Shown here piece after piece: positions 1-10,134 of a DNA stretch of 64,000 nt (positions are counted from its first letter, which is position 1; the number at the start of each line of letters is the position of its first letter). The notes under the pieces were generated by a model that was not told the origin of the DNA, did no database searches, and saw only the letters and a program-made list of their open reading frames with translations. Made by a program: the position numbers and the translations under genes. Source of the DNA: Phytophthora quininea (lineage: Eukaryota; Oomycota; Peronosporomycetes; Peronosporales; Peronosporaceae); contig JAAVTG010000275.1 in NCBI GenBank assembly GCA_011947345.1, forward strand, positions 186,001 through 250,000, given 5' to 3'.

Positions 1-165
1 GGAAGACCGGCGTCAACCGTTGCAAACGTAGAAGATATCGGGACAGGCGGAGACCCTTCCAGCGAGACGCGTCGGTCGAAAGACGAAGAAGCACTAACGT
101 CTTTGCAAGCACTTCTGTGTGATGGTCTTACTGCAGCAATCGATTCAAAGGCATTGATCTGCTGA
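1..165 (+). CDS. 3' end of an unrecognised gene (partial)
   Basis: Frame 1 is open from the window edge to a TGA at 163-165, giving about 54 residues rich in S, T, E, D and R and ending in a hydrophobic stretch (LLCDGLTAAI). No domain is recognisable. The following coiled-coil gene starts 120 bp downstream on the same strand, a spacing typical of compact oomycete gene clusters. A chance open frame of this length is possible, so this is tentative. Confidence 0.35.
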   Translation, partial: GRPASTVANVEDIGTGGDPSSETRRSKDEEALTSLQALLCDGLTAAIDSKALIC

Positions 166-284
166 CAGCATCTCAAGTCTCATCAGAGCACCAAGCTGTC
201 CTGATGACCCCCAAGAATAGCAAGTTTTGAGCATTTCGTTTGAGCTTGTGCACTGCAAAGGAAGGAGTTCGAGGTCTCAAGTCC

Positions 285-2239
285 ATGGAGTCTGCTGATG
301 CTGCTTCTCCTCCGAGAAATTCGAGTTTTGAGTCTGAGAATGGGGCTGCGAATGCTCCAGCAGGTGACAGTACTCCAGTAGTATCGCCGTTGACGCACTC
401 CATTCTGTCCCAGGCAGTCACGAATGCTATCGGTCAGACCGACCCCAAGTTGGCCTTCGATATGCTGCTAGTGAACGAGCATTTGACGTCTCAAGACGCG
501 TCGAACCGCTCCTTAAAGGAGGAGACCGCATTTCTGAAGCAGACGCTGGTCAAGCAGACCCACGAGCAGAGCGAGATGTTCCACTACTTCCACGAGAAGA
601 CCGACAAGCACTTGGCACAGATCGACGAGTTGGAGCGAGCGCTGATCGAAGCCCAAGTAGGGCGTGAAAGTTTAGTGGCAGCAGCAAAGAAGCGCTCGAA
701 AACGAGCAACGAGGACGAGCAGCCGATCTCGCTAAAGCTCAGGAGGAGATCAATGCGCTGCAAGAAGATCTACGCAAAGTGCATGCGTTTGTTGCCGCCA
801 AGCGTGAAACGGAGGCGTATATTCGTGATCTGGAGACAAAACTGGACGCCCAGCGAGCCGCTTTCCAGTCTAAAATGCAGGATGTAGAGCGCAATAATCT
901 GGTAGAACAGGCACGAATAAAACAGGAGCTACTAGGACGGATGCAAGCGGCCAAGACAGAGCTCATGCTGCGCACGCAGGACCAAGTGGAGTCGACGACG
1001 CATCGCACTCTGTTGGAGAACGAACATTTCACACAGGAGTTAGCGTTCCAGAGTCGTGAGACTGAGAAGCTGCTCGAACGGCTGGATGAAGCCCAGCAAC
1101 ATGCTGCAGCTTTACTCGCCAAGAACAAAGTTCTCGAAATGAACGAGCGGTTGATGGCCAAGAAGAATCGGTACTACCAGAAAGTATTGGCTCGACTGCA
1201 ACACCCTCAAGAAACCCACACAGATGCAGCTGTCCAGCTCCAGCTTGAAAGCCCTAAAGCGAAAGACAACGAACCGAGAAAGCAAAGCTTAAGCTCGGTA
1301 CCAGAGGAAGATTTGTCTACCGCAAACTTGGCGGTTGCAAATCAAGAAAAGGAGAAGCGTATGGAGATTGAAGGGCAAATGCAGCGAGCGCTCGAGTGGC
1401 TCCGAGTGTTCCAGCGTGAGCGACAATTCCTTTTGTCCCAACAGGACGAAGTCGTTCAATTTCTTTATCGAGCACTCGACGAAGCTGCAGAAGCGCGGAA
1501 ATCAGCAGGTGGGGATCAAAGTACAAGCAGCGCAGAAGTGTGTTCATCTTCGAGTGACATGAACAAGCGAGTCGAAGAACTGCTCGAGCTAGCCCCAACG
1601 ACAACAACGATGGAGAGTTTTGGCCGTCGGGTGCTGGTATCTCGACCGGCTCTGGACGAACTCTCGTCGGCGGATTCTCACGAGGTGTTGATGTTCTTGC
1701 TTGAAAAGCTGCGTCTGTATCAGGTTCGGATTGCAGCTGTCTACCCGGTTTCCAGTGCCAGTCCTTGCATTGCTAGTCCGAAGCGAGAGATACTGGAACG
1801 TCAACTGGGTATAGAACTGCCTCCAATCTCGCCAACAAACGCTGTAGTTAGTGTTCCAAGTCTGACTTCGTCGCCACTGAAGCAGAAGCGGCGGGTGTTT
1901 GCCCACGTGACTGCTGCAGTTGATGCTGGGAACTCTGCGTGGAAAAGCAAACCCGTGACATTGCAGCATTCACCCCAAGCGCCACTAAGCCCCCAACTCC
2001 TGGCGATGGCGACGAACCAGTTCAACTTCCTAACCACCAGCTCCAAACAGACCAGTCCGACGAAAAAGCGATACCACAACTTGCACCGCACTTCGCTGGG
2101 AAAGAATTCGATAATGTCCCCACCTCGACAGATAGTCATCCAACCGTTGGGTTCGAGTAGTACAGAGGAATTCACGCCGTGGCTGGGCACAAATTCTTCC
2201 GCCTCAATCCCCGAGTGGAAGCCCAACGAGATTGAATAG
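285..2239 (+). CDS. Coiled-coil protein, BBOF1/CCDC176-like (frameshifted)
   Basis: The first ATG in frame is at 285; the open frame starts upstream only with non-ATG codons. The encoded protein is about 650 residues. A Ser/Pro-rich head of about 60 residues is followed by a long charged coiled coil (about residues 70-330) and a disordered Ser/Thr/Pro tail. The segment with FHYFHEKTDKH, the E/Q/K-rich heptads and KKNRYYQKVL resembles the DUF4515 region of basal-body orientation factor 1, a ciliary protein; this fits flagellated zoospores but is a family-level guess. Reading passes from the first frame (ending near 887) to the second (from 779) through one missing base near 687-690, in an AAA run. 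The coiled-coil heptads continue across it, so a sequencing or assembly deletion is more likely than a real truncation. No membrane segment or signal peptide is seen. Confidence 0.6.
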
Positions 2240-2360
2240 CAGATGGCTACATGTACAGTCTGGAGATCATGGAAAGCCGCGATCTTTTTGCGATCTTCAC
2301 GCGGCCTCTCGTTTGCGTGTCATTCTTTGATTGGCATCGCGTGCATCAAGTAGATCTGCA

Positions 2361-4040
2361 ATGTCTCGCTGGAAACTCAAAGCGTTCGTCCTATCGACTC
2401 TCGTCGTGGTGTTGCTCTGTTCGACCTCGACCTCGACTGCCAATGGCCAACAAGTCGGCACCAATTGCTCGTCGCCTCGGATCCGCAAACCGTGGGAAAT
2501 CTACACGTCTGCAGAGAAGGATTTGTATAAGAGGCGCTGCGGCTCGCCATGAACAAGTCCACGGGGCTCCACATGAAGTTCGTCGAGATGCACGTCGAGT
2601 ACTTTTCCGAGCTGGAAGCGCATCGCAATTGCATGTTCATCTACTGGCACCGTCTCCTGCTGCTGGGCTACGAGAACATGCTCCGCAGTCTCGGAGACGA
2701 GTTCAAGTGCATCACATTGCCCTACTGGGACGAGCTGGCGGCGACGGCTCGACAAACGGCCAAAACCTGCAGCTCCCTGTCCGGGTGTGCGTCCATCTTC
2801 AATGACATCGGAGGCACCAGTGGGGCCAAGAAAAGCGTCACCATCTACAACGTCACCATTGCCACTCCTACTGGTGGCCAGTGCGTCGGCCAAGCCCGTT
2901 AGACGCCTTTTGTGGCAATAACTCGGTGTGTGCTGCGTGTATGCCCAGAGGAAATGTTGCAGGCACGTACTACCCAGCCGAATCCTACTTTGCGTCCGTC
3001 TACCAGCAAATCTTCAGCTCCAGCGACTACGCCACTTTCACCAACCAGATCGAGCGCGGAGTGCACAGTACGTTGAACATTTCAACTCGTTTGGGCACTT
3101 GAACTCATTCAAGTGGTTTTGTTTTGTTACTAGACATGATGCATAGCGCCATTAGCGGCGTCATGGCGTATTTCCAGTCTCCAGCAGACCCCATCTTCTT
3201 CACACATCACGGACTGATCGACGTGATCCAGACGATCTACCTCAAGTGCCAAAATGGGGCGGACAATGTCTTCCTCTCGGCCCAAGCGAAGGGTAGCGAC
3301 CCTCGGTTCTGGAACTCCTGTCTTCGACGAAACTCGGGGACGTTTACTCCAGCGGATAACATTACGATGAGGGTCAGGAACTACGCCGGCGCGTGGGTGA
3401 ATCTGTGGGATGACCCCAAGAACACACTGTATCCGTTCTTTAAGGACCTGCCACGCAAGTTCTCCGATATGGTAGACGCCAAGGACTTAGGCAACTATAG
3501 CTACACGTACACATGAGTGGCGGTCTCGCGAATATGTACCAGAACTGCAATGCATCCAACACGATCGACTCGGCCACGGTGAACGCGACGGGACTTCTGT
3601 CGGACGACTGGGACACGATCACCACCACGGGTCTAATGTCGGATGACGGACCGGCCAGGCATCGGAATGGCGACTACCCTCGTCCGGTGCTTCGTCCAGG
3701 CAGCGACTGCGATGAAAAAATGCGTCGATGGAGCGTCGCGCTTTACGAAGCTGCTCGGATCGTCGGGTATGAGGAATGGGCTGCCAACGAGCAGATGGAG
3801 ATGATTTCATGCCAGTACCATGAAGACTGCGGCGGCGGTGTCGTCGACTACTCGGATCTCTTTCGCGAGAACTTTAATATCGACGGACATCCACGTTGCT
3901 TCCAAGTTGTCCAAGATTTGAAGGCCGGCACGCGTGCTATCGGAATCCCTGGCTGGAAGAAGATCACCAACCGCTTCCTGCCGTGTGATAAGTACAAGAA
4001 GGCGGACTATCTGCCGATGATGGCCGAAGCGCTGGGGTGA
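2361..4040 (+). CDS. Secreted tyrosinase (type-3 copper enzyme), frameshifted
   Basis: Tyrosinases oxidise phenols to o-quinones using two copper ions. The ATG at 2361 opens a typical signal peptide (basic MSRWKLK, then a hydrophobic run, then STANG). The CuA site lies at about 2570-2655 (HVEYFSELEAH and IYWHR histidines). The CuB site lies at about 3134-3230 (MMHSAISG and FFTHHGLID). A Cys-rich middle (CGNNSVCAAC) and C-terminal DCDEKMRRW segment follow. A 66-bp GT-AG intron is at 3068-3133. Homology passes between frames at about 2533 (GG run), 2896 (CCC run) and 3510, each explained by one missing base. As written the protein is broken, but both copper sites are intact, so the breaks may be assembly errors. 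An extra 10 N-terminal residues from an ATG at 2331 are possible but would bury the signal peptide. Confidence 0.8.
3068..3133 (+). other. Intron in the tyrosinase gene
   Basis: The donor GTACGT and acceptor TACTAG bound 66 bp. Removing it joins the codons for GVH to the MMHSAISG segment of the CuB site in frame; retained, it brings a stop at the end of the upstream frame. The size matches the other introns in this window. Confidence 0.75.
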
Positions 4041-4185
4041 GCAAGTGCGTTCGTGTTTGATTTCACGAGGACGTGACTGTCTTTGGGGGTCTGTATTTCT
4101 TGTGTGCGGTCGTCTGCATTACGCTGACGCCAGTTGCTGCAGAATGCCAGTCATATCAAAGTTTTCTTGTTTCTATCGCCGCGAC

Positions 4186-4840
4186 GTTATATTGATAAAT
4201 TCCATCGTTGTCGCTATCTCGGTTGCGGTTGCGCTAACTACTGCAAGCGCATAATCCCGTCGAGCCGTTGGCCCAGCTAGAGCCTGATACCATCTCGGAA
4301 CAAGCCGCTCCCAAGTTCAAGCCCCAATCCACGATCAAAAGTGGCTGCCTCACACGTTTCTTGCTGTGAATGCGGTTGGGTGGGACCAGCGTTGGGATCA
4401 AATACAATTCCACGGCGGAGAGTGTCGAGGTCTGCTCAAACCCCAGCCAGGTCTACGGCCGAGCGCAGCAGTACGAAGATATTTGGGCCATCACGTATGC
4501 CTGGTACTTCCCGGTCGGGTTTTAGTCTCACATGGTGACGAGGAAGCGCGACTGGGCCAGTGTGGTCGTGGATCGACGATCCGAGTCTGGAATCGCCGAA
4601 AGTTGTGGGGTTATCGTAGTCGACATGTGACAAGAACGACAAGTCGGGAACATCGGGCGTACAATATGTAATTGACGAAGGTTTGGCAAATTCCAGGACC
4701 TCATCATGTGGGAACAACTCAATGCAGCGAGGGTGGCGCTGAATACGACCGACTTTGGTGTAGCTTATCCAGCCCCAAAACGGCCACTTGCTGGCGTCGG
4801 TGGTGTCAAGCTAGTGATGTAGGATATTCTATTAGGTGCC
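4186..4840 (+). pseudogene. Decayed NLP (necrosis and ethylene-inducing peptide-like) gene
   Basis: Fragments in several frames match the NPP1/NLP family of secreted cytolytic effectors of oomycetes. A hydrophobic signal-like segment ending VALTTASA lies at about 4190-4254, a TISEQAA/KFKPQ segment at about 4290-4325, an ITYAWYFP segment at about 4490-4513, and a FQDLIMW-like segment near the end at about 4690-4720. The gene is dead. An in-frame TAG follows the WYFPVGF codons at 4523-4525, several frame changes occur (near 4255, 4370, 4420 and 4580), the diagnostic central His/Asp/Trp motif reads R-K-R-D-W-A, and no plausible ATG precedes the signal segment. The number and kind of breaks (substituted motif residues plus nonsense) go well beyond the one-base homopolymer errors seen in neighbouring genes, so this is taken as true decay. 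Confidence 0.75.
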
Positions 4841-5554
4841 ATGATTGCTGTGAATGAACAAGTTGGGCTTTGGAAAAGTAGAGGCTATTGCTAGAGAAAT
4901 TATAAAGTGAAAAAAGTTCAACACCTACTCATATCGTTCGCGTTCACTCACGCTGCCTTGGAATAGGCGACAGCGGACGTTCATCAATGAGGGCGAGCAA
5001 GTCCAAGAAGAACCCGCAGCGCGCCACCGACATCCCGAGTCGATGAACGGAACCGAGTAATATCCTCGCAGGTATTGAGGTTATCTACTTAGGAATGTAA
5101 GTAGAAAAGAAAGTACTATAGAAATGATCCTGTATAAGTACGGTCTTGATTTGGAATTAAGCAATGGAGCTATAGCATGTATGATGACACATCCCTCACG
5201 GGCATGTGCAGTATTTTATCGTGCTCTGATCACGTTAAACAGTCTCTTTTCCTGTGTGTTTTGCACAATATGTGTCATTTTGTCCCGGACAAGAGGATTG
5301 ATCTTGAAGGGAAGTTCTTGCCCCACTCCGCAATAACTCGAGTTAAACAAGCGAGACAGTGCTGACACCGAGTGCAAAGTCTGCAACGAAAAACAAGCAG
5401 GACGATCGCGTTGGCTTTGATCAGTGGCATCGTGCCAAAAGCGTAAATGACTTGAGGCTTCTTCACGTAAAACTTGCGAGTGTATTTGCTTTCATAATAA
5501 AGAGATGACAATCACCATAAAATAGTTGTTCAACTCGAGCAGTAGCAGCTTTGA
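4841..5554. other. Intergenic, no gene seen
   Basis: This is about 0.7 kb of AT-leaning sequence between the NLP pseudogene and the 3' end of the alpha-kinase gene. The short open frames at 5124-5365 show no domain or coding character. No RNA gene or repeat was recognised. Confidence 0.5.
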
Positions 5555-7201
5555 CTATTCAAGCGCAGCCGCAGAATAGCCGTCGAACGACGCAGCTCCA
5601 CAACCCATTCGCGCCGCCAGCACTTCCCATGACAGGATTTCCGCTTTTGCCGAGATGAGATGGATGACGCGAGTGGCGCCTTCCGTCCCAATCACCACGC
5701 CCTCGTGAATGACCCGCAGGCGGAAAGAATCGCTGTTGTGGGCGCTTTGAGGATTGCTGATACCGCGGTTGAAGTCCAGACATCGCTGGCGAGGAGTCCG
5801 TGGCGTACGACGTCGAGTCCGAGTGTTCCTCCGGGTCTTCGTCGTCGTCCTCGTCGTCTTCATCATCGTCGTCCTCCTCTTCTTCGCCGCTCTCGGCTCG
5901 AGAATCCTCTCGCTCGGTCCCATCAGCAGTAGCTGTATCACCAAAGGCTTCGCTTACTGTGACGGACGTGGAAAACGTATTGCGCTCTTCTGTGATTCGG
6001 TTTGTCGACTTTTTGATCGCACCGCCGAAGGGCATTTCGTATCCTGGTGCAGCTGTCCCTCCTGCTTTGTATTGCTCATTGATACTGCGGAGACCAAGCC
6101 ACCGACACACCTCATTGCAACGATGGCTCTCTAGAAACTTCTCCATGCCGAAGGTGCCTAAATTCCCCACTCCAAAGCCGCGCCCGTCAGCTGAGTGGAT
6201 CTGAGGGTCCGTGTAGCTGTCGGCGACGCCCTGAATGTCCACAATCATCAGACGAAAGTCCGACGCCACAAAAGTAAAGTGCGAGAACGCCTGAGGCGTG
6301 TTGCGCTCACGCTCTTCCGTCGTGCTGGTCTCGCGACCAACGTACCCACTGTTGTTGCTGTACTTTACATACGCCCCGGTAGGAATTCCTCCACTGAGCA
6401 GACGAGGGTGCCTCGCTCTCGGTCCCTCAATTTGAGCAGCCACGACCTCGCGTAACACACTTTCAGCGGCGGTTCATGCTCATTGTAGAGCGCCGCATAG
6501 TGCGCGCACACCGCCTGCATCTCCACGTCGCTCAAATAGGTGCTCGGTTCCGCGGGTCTCAAGCTCAGTTTAGCCACCAGCAACCTCGACGTGCTTCCGT
6601 CAGCTCCAAGCTCCTTCAAATACAATGTCAATAACTACAAAGCCAACAATAAAACGAACAAGCACTACCTGTAGATAGTAGGAATTCCTCAGCTGTCCTG
6701 CAGCGAAAGGAACCAAGTCCAACTTGACCCTCACCGGCGTGGAATGCCACTCCAACGTGTCCACGTCGAAGCTCAATTTATCCGCTCGTTCTCGTCGGAT
6801 CCGTGAGAAATCTGGAGGACCATGAGGCACCACCGTCTTCAACAGAGGTTGCAGTGGAGGTAGCGAACTCCCTCGTCTAGATCTTGGAGAAGGTTTCTTC
6901 CTCTCGGTACTGGTACCCGTCATCTCATTGATGATCTGGGTTTTGCGTTCCTGGTACTCTTCAGCCGTCAAATGGCCGCAGTCCAGAAGTAATTTTAACG
7001 TATTGAGCTTCTCAAAGGGACTCTGTTGGTTGCCATTGTTCTGCACGGGGAGGCGCCGGATACGCCACCGCCACGGCTAGAGGCGGCGGGGAGTGATCGA
7101 AGTTGTTGTCCATGGGGTTTTTGACCCGGCGGCGGCCCAGTCCAGGCCCCGAGACGCTTGAATTCATCCCTGGACGGCGCACGACCTGGCGAGGGAGGCA
7201 A
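5555..7201 (-). CDS. Alpha-kinase (MHCK/EF2K type) protein, frameshifted
   Basis: Alpha-kinases are atypical Ser/Thr kinases. The order from the N-terminus is a Pro-rich head (GPPPGQKPHG), a short helical segment with LLDCGHLTAEEYQERK, then the kinase domain. Visible kinase motifs are VEEFLPG and YVKYSNNSGYVG, then SHFTFVASDFRLMIVDIQGV, TDPQIHS and the zinc-binding tail GMEKFLESHRCNEVC. After it comes an acidic E/D tract (about 5800-5890) and a C-terminal domain ending SFDGYSAAALE at 5555. A short intron is proposed at 6614-6668. Homology changes frame at about 7047 (CCCC on the coding strand), 6375 (GGGG) and about 5780, each by one missing base. The true start is not settled: the frame stays open above 7201 without an ATG. 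An ATG at 7355 (MTRRLHEPRHEP) could be it if another base is missing near 7305. Confidence 0.75.
6614..6668 (-). other. Probable intron in the alpha-kinase gene
   Basis: On the minus strand, CAG|GTAGTGC to TTTGAAG|GAG bounds 55 bp. Excision joins NSYYLQ to ELGADGSTSR in frame; retention runs into a stop shortly after. The acceptor (GAAG) is weaker than the other acceptors here. Confidence 0.5.
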
Positions 7202-7607
7202 TGGCGTTAGCTGGCGTTTGGCTCTTTTTCCTTCTGTATTATCTACAGAATCTATGGATTCAGTGAATATTTTTAGGGGCTCGCTTAAGCGGAGGTTACT
7301 CTACCTGCTGCTCTTGGCGAGGCTCATGACGAGGCTCATGCAGCCGACGGGTCATGGCGTTTCTTCCGAGCAAGCGATTATAGAAGAGAAGGGTCAAAGC
7401 AGCCAATCACAGCGTTTTACTTGGTAAGATTTTCTATTTTGTATTGAGCCGTTTCAGATTGGAGACGCCACTTCAACTTTGCCAAGATAATTTTATCTTT
7501 GCCCAAGCGCAAATGTCGACACCAGCGCGTGGAGCTTTACGACCGGCAAGGCACGCGAAGAATAGCACCGGAACGTTCACAGTATGCAGGTTTTGCAACT
7601 GCTGGTG

Positions 7608-8550
7608 TTAGTTGTCGGCGTCGTTGTCTTCGTCCTTCTCGCGGATCACGCCAATCTCTGCCATCTTGCGGGCCAGCTGCAACATGGAAAATCAAAAACT
7701 TAATAAAATAAAATAAAGAATTGCGCGACTGACCGCAGCGGTGGGGAAGTTGTCGCTGGATGTGGCGTGGTGGTTGGCTCGCGTTCCAAACGCAGCCAGT
7801 TCTGCTTCCTCGTCGTCTTCTGTGAGTCCGTCAAAGCCGATAACCCGCTCTGGGAAAGCGACGCCATCTTTAAAGCACACAACAGTCGGCAGCACTCGGA
7901 CCACGAGCTTCTCCACGAAGAACGGGGCCTTCTCGGCGTTCATCTTGAGGAATTTGCACTCGATGTGGCTGCGCGCCAGTCTCTGCAGATGCATGTCCAT
8001 GATCTTGCAGCGCTCAAAGTCGCGGTGGTAAAATGCACCGCCACCAGTGGACTGCTGGTCACTTCCTTAAGGAACTCATCCTGCGTAATCTCTCTGTACT
8101 CTCCGTGGCCCTTGGCCAATAAAGTCTGCTTCTCTTCGTTCTCGTGCTTCAGCTGCTTGAGTCTGGCGGCTCGAATCCTGAAAAATAACAAAAAATATAT
8201 TAACGACGGCAGGCTAAAAAATCTTGCAATAACTCACCGTTCCAGCTCGGGGTCGTCGTCCAGCAAGGCGTCGTCGTCCGAGTCGAGCTGCTCCTGCTCC
8301 TCCTGGGGCCTAATATACCCGCGGTCCTCCTTTGTCTCGGCCTGTTTGGCCGCCAGAGCGTCCTGCTGACGGCGCGTCTTCTCGGCCTGCTCCTGCTGCT
8401 CCTGTGCCTCCTTTTGGCTCGGAGTTGCTCCTGCCGGTTGTTCTTGACCTTGAGCTCCTCCATCGCGCCCTGCATGCGGTCCGACGCCTCCACATGCGCC
8501 GCAGAGTCGAACAGCCCGGAGGTGTTAGCCATGCTGAATTTCGCCGCCAT
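7608..8550 (-). CDS. TXNDC9-like thioredoxin-fold / phosducin-like protein
   Basis: The start is the ATG at 8550 (MAAKFSMANTSGLFDSAAH); upstream in-frame starts are non-ATG. A helical E/Q/K-rich N-terminus with DSDDDALLDDDPELE is followed by a thioredoxin fold: GHGEYREITQDEFLKEV, VAVHF, FLKMNAEKAPFFVEKL, and VRVLPTVVCFKDG with its cis-proline. The redox CxxC is absent, as in TXNDC9, which modulates the CCT chaperonin for tubulin and actin folding. The tail is LARKMAEIGVIREKDEDND. Two introns lie at 8178-8237 and 7677-7733. One-base losses at about 8412 (AAAA on the coding strand) and 8031 (TTTT) interrupt the frame; both lie in homopolymers. Family assignment is good; the one-to-one orthologue is inferred. 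Confidence 0.8.
7677..7733 (-). other. Intron 2 of the TXNDC9-like gene
   Basis: A minus-strand GTCAGTC donor and TTGCAG acceptor bound 57 bp. Excision joins FPTAA to LARKMAEIG and gives a conserved-looking C-terminus. Confidence 0.75.
8178..8237 (-). other. Intron 1 of the TXNDC9-like gene
   Basis: A GTGAGT donor and TTTTTCAG acceptor bound 60 bp on the minus strand, splitting the Arg codon between DPELE and IRAARLKQL. Confidence 0.8.
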
Positions 8551-8699
8551 GTTTGCCACACAATTTTGAATTTAAATAAAAACAAATCCAATAGTGAAAC
8601 CAAGTCAAAGGTCGCAATGGGGACTCGAAACGACGCGAATGGATCTGCCACCGGTTGTTGCCGTCCGTCGAGTCCTGCATTGCATCAAGCGGTCAAGAT

Positions 8700-9137
8700 A
8701 TGACTCACAGCATGCATTTCAAGCTTTCTCTGGTGGTTTTAGCGCTGGTCGCGGCCATTGCATTGGCCACCTCGTCAACTTCGTCGGGAAGCGTCGAAGT
8801 TGGGGAAGCTGCTGGCACTCGGACGACTCCAACCGTCGACAGTGCTGGCCGTCCCGACGTATTCCAACCAGCCGAAGACTTTGGAACCAAGCCAATGAAC
8901 GGTACGAAAGCGGTGGAGAGGCCGACGCCGGCGGCTCCGAGTGAGAAACAAGACGACGACGACAAGGCCAATATCACCATCGCCATGGTGGTAACGGTGC
9001 TGCTTGCGGCGGTGCTGTTGGCGGTGGGGATGTTGCTCTACGCCAGGCGGACGGCGGGCGCTGGGGGCTATGCCGACATTGGGGACGAGCGGAACTACGA
9101 CTATGTCCGCATCGGACCGGACTACGCTGCCATGTAG
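8700..9137 (+). CDS. Small secreted/type I single-pass membrane protein, unknown function
   Basis: The product has 145 residues from the ATG at 8700; an ATG at 8712 (MHFKLSLV) is an alternative. An N-terminal hydrophobic signal segment (LSLVVLALVAAIALA) is followed by a Thr/Ser/Pro-rich, probably disordered ectodomain of about 70 residues. A DDDD run, a single transmembrane helix (about residues 98-121, MVVTVLLAAVLLAVGML) stopped by an Arg pair, and a short cytosolic tail with Tyr residues (RNYDYVRIGPDY) complete it. No frameshift is needed. The gene is divergent from the TXNDC9-like gene, with 149 bp between the two starts, so the two may share a promoter region. I do not recognise the family; the topology is clear. 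Confidence 0.7.
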   Translation: MTHSMHFKLSLVVLALVAAIALATSSTSSGSVEVGEAAGTRTTPTVDSAGRPDVFQPAEDFGTKPMNGTKAVERPTPAAPSEKQDDDDKANITIAMVVTVLLAAVLLAVGMLLYARRTAGAGGYADIGDERNYDYVRIGPDYAAM

Positions 9138-10134
9138 AGCAGCAGTCCACCGATCAGCTTTCATATACTTCAGCATGTCGCGACGAGCTGCTGGTTGCGT
9201 GCATTGTCGGCGAACGAGGTTTGTTGCTGTGCTTTCGACCGCAAGGTTCCTGCGTGGCAGATACCTCTGCGAACTCGCGGCGTGTGCTCGTTTAGCGTTG
9301 TGGTCCGCCCCAGACGCGCGATGGGACGAGCGTCGAGAGCCAACAGCTCTGATTTCTGCAGTATTAGTTTCAGTCTCTCTTTCTCGACTTGAAAAAACAC
9401 ACTTTCTGGGAGAATCTGGGTCGGTCTTGCTGCTGGTTCTCCTCTTGCCAAGAACTCAGGATCTGTGGCTTTGACTCATCCGCTATTATACCGTCGGGAG
9501 GCTACATGGCATTGAAGTTGGCGAGGCCAACACGGTGGTACTGGCGTGTTCGTCATGCATGTCGAGTACTTTTGCCACCGCAAAGTCCATGAACTTGCTG
9601 CCCCTTGTCCGAAGCCGAAGCAGCAACTTGCCTTTCGAGCGAAGAAAATGCCTGAATCCGAGTCGGGAAATCAGTTTGGCCGCAGAAACGAGCCGCTGAT
9701 GGCTGAGCAAGACGTAAAAGCTGCAAGTTGGCGCTCCGCTTGCAGCGTTGGTCAGCGAAGTAGATTTCGAGCGCGCTGCCTGCCTGCCAATATTTGGGAC
9801 GGGCTGTCCCAACGGCCTGGTTAGCAGCACCTGCCTCGCTTGCTTGCTTGCGGCCAGCGAGCGCTGTCACAAATCTAGGGGCCGATCACCTGACTGGAAT
9901 CCAGCGCTTGCTGCCAGCCAGCCAGGAGCGTTCCTTCTCTTCGCCTGTTTGCTGCCTGCGTCCTCAAGTCGCTTTTTTCCGGGAGGATCATCCGCCAGCG
10001 CCACGAGTGACTCGCACAACTGCCGAATAAGATCCCCGTTAATCATTCGCGAACGCGACAGACAACGGGCTTGTGTCTGCTGCGGAGCTCGGCGATCGCC
10101 CAACCGGTTTGAAAGACGAACTACGGGGCCGGTC
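9138..10134. other. Intergenic region upstream of ankyrin gene 1
   Basis: About 1 kb. It contains short runs of CTGCCTG/CTTGCTTG-like repeats around 9770-9860. The overlapping open frames on both strands show no domain and none has coding bias. No RNA gene was recognised. Confidence 0.5.
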
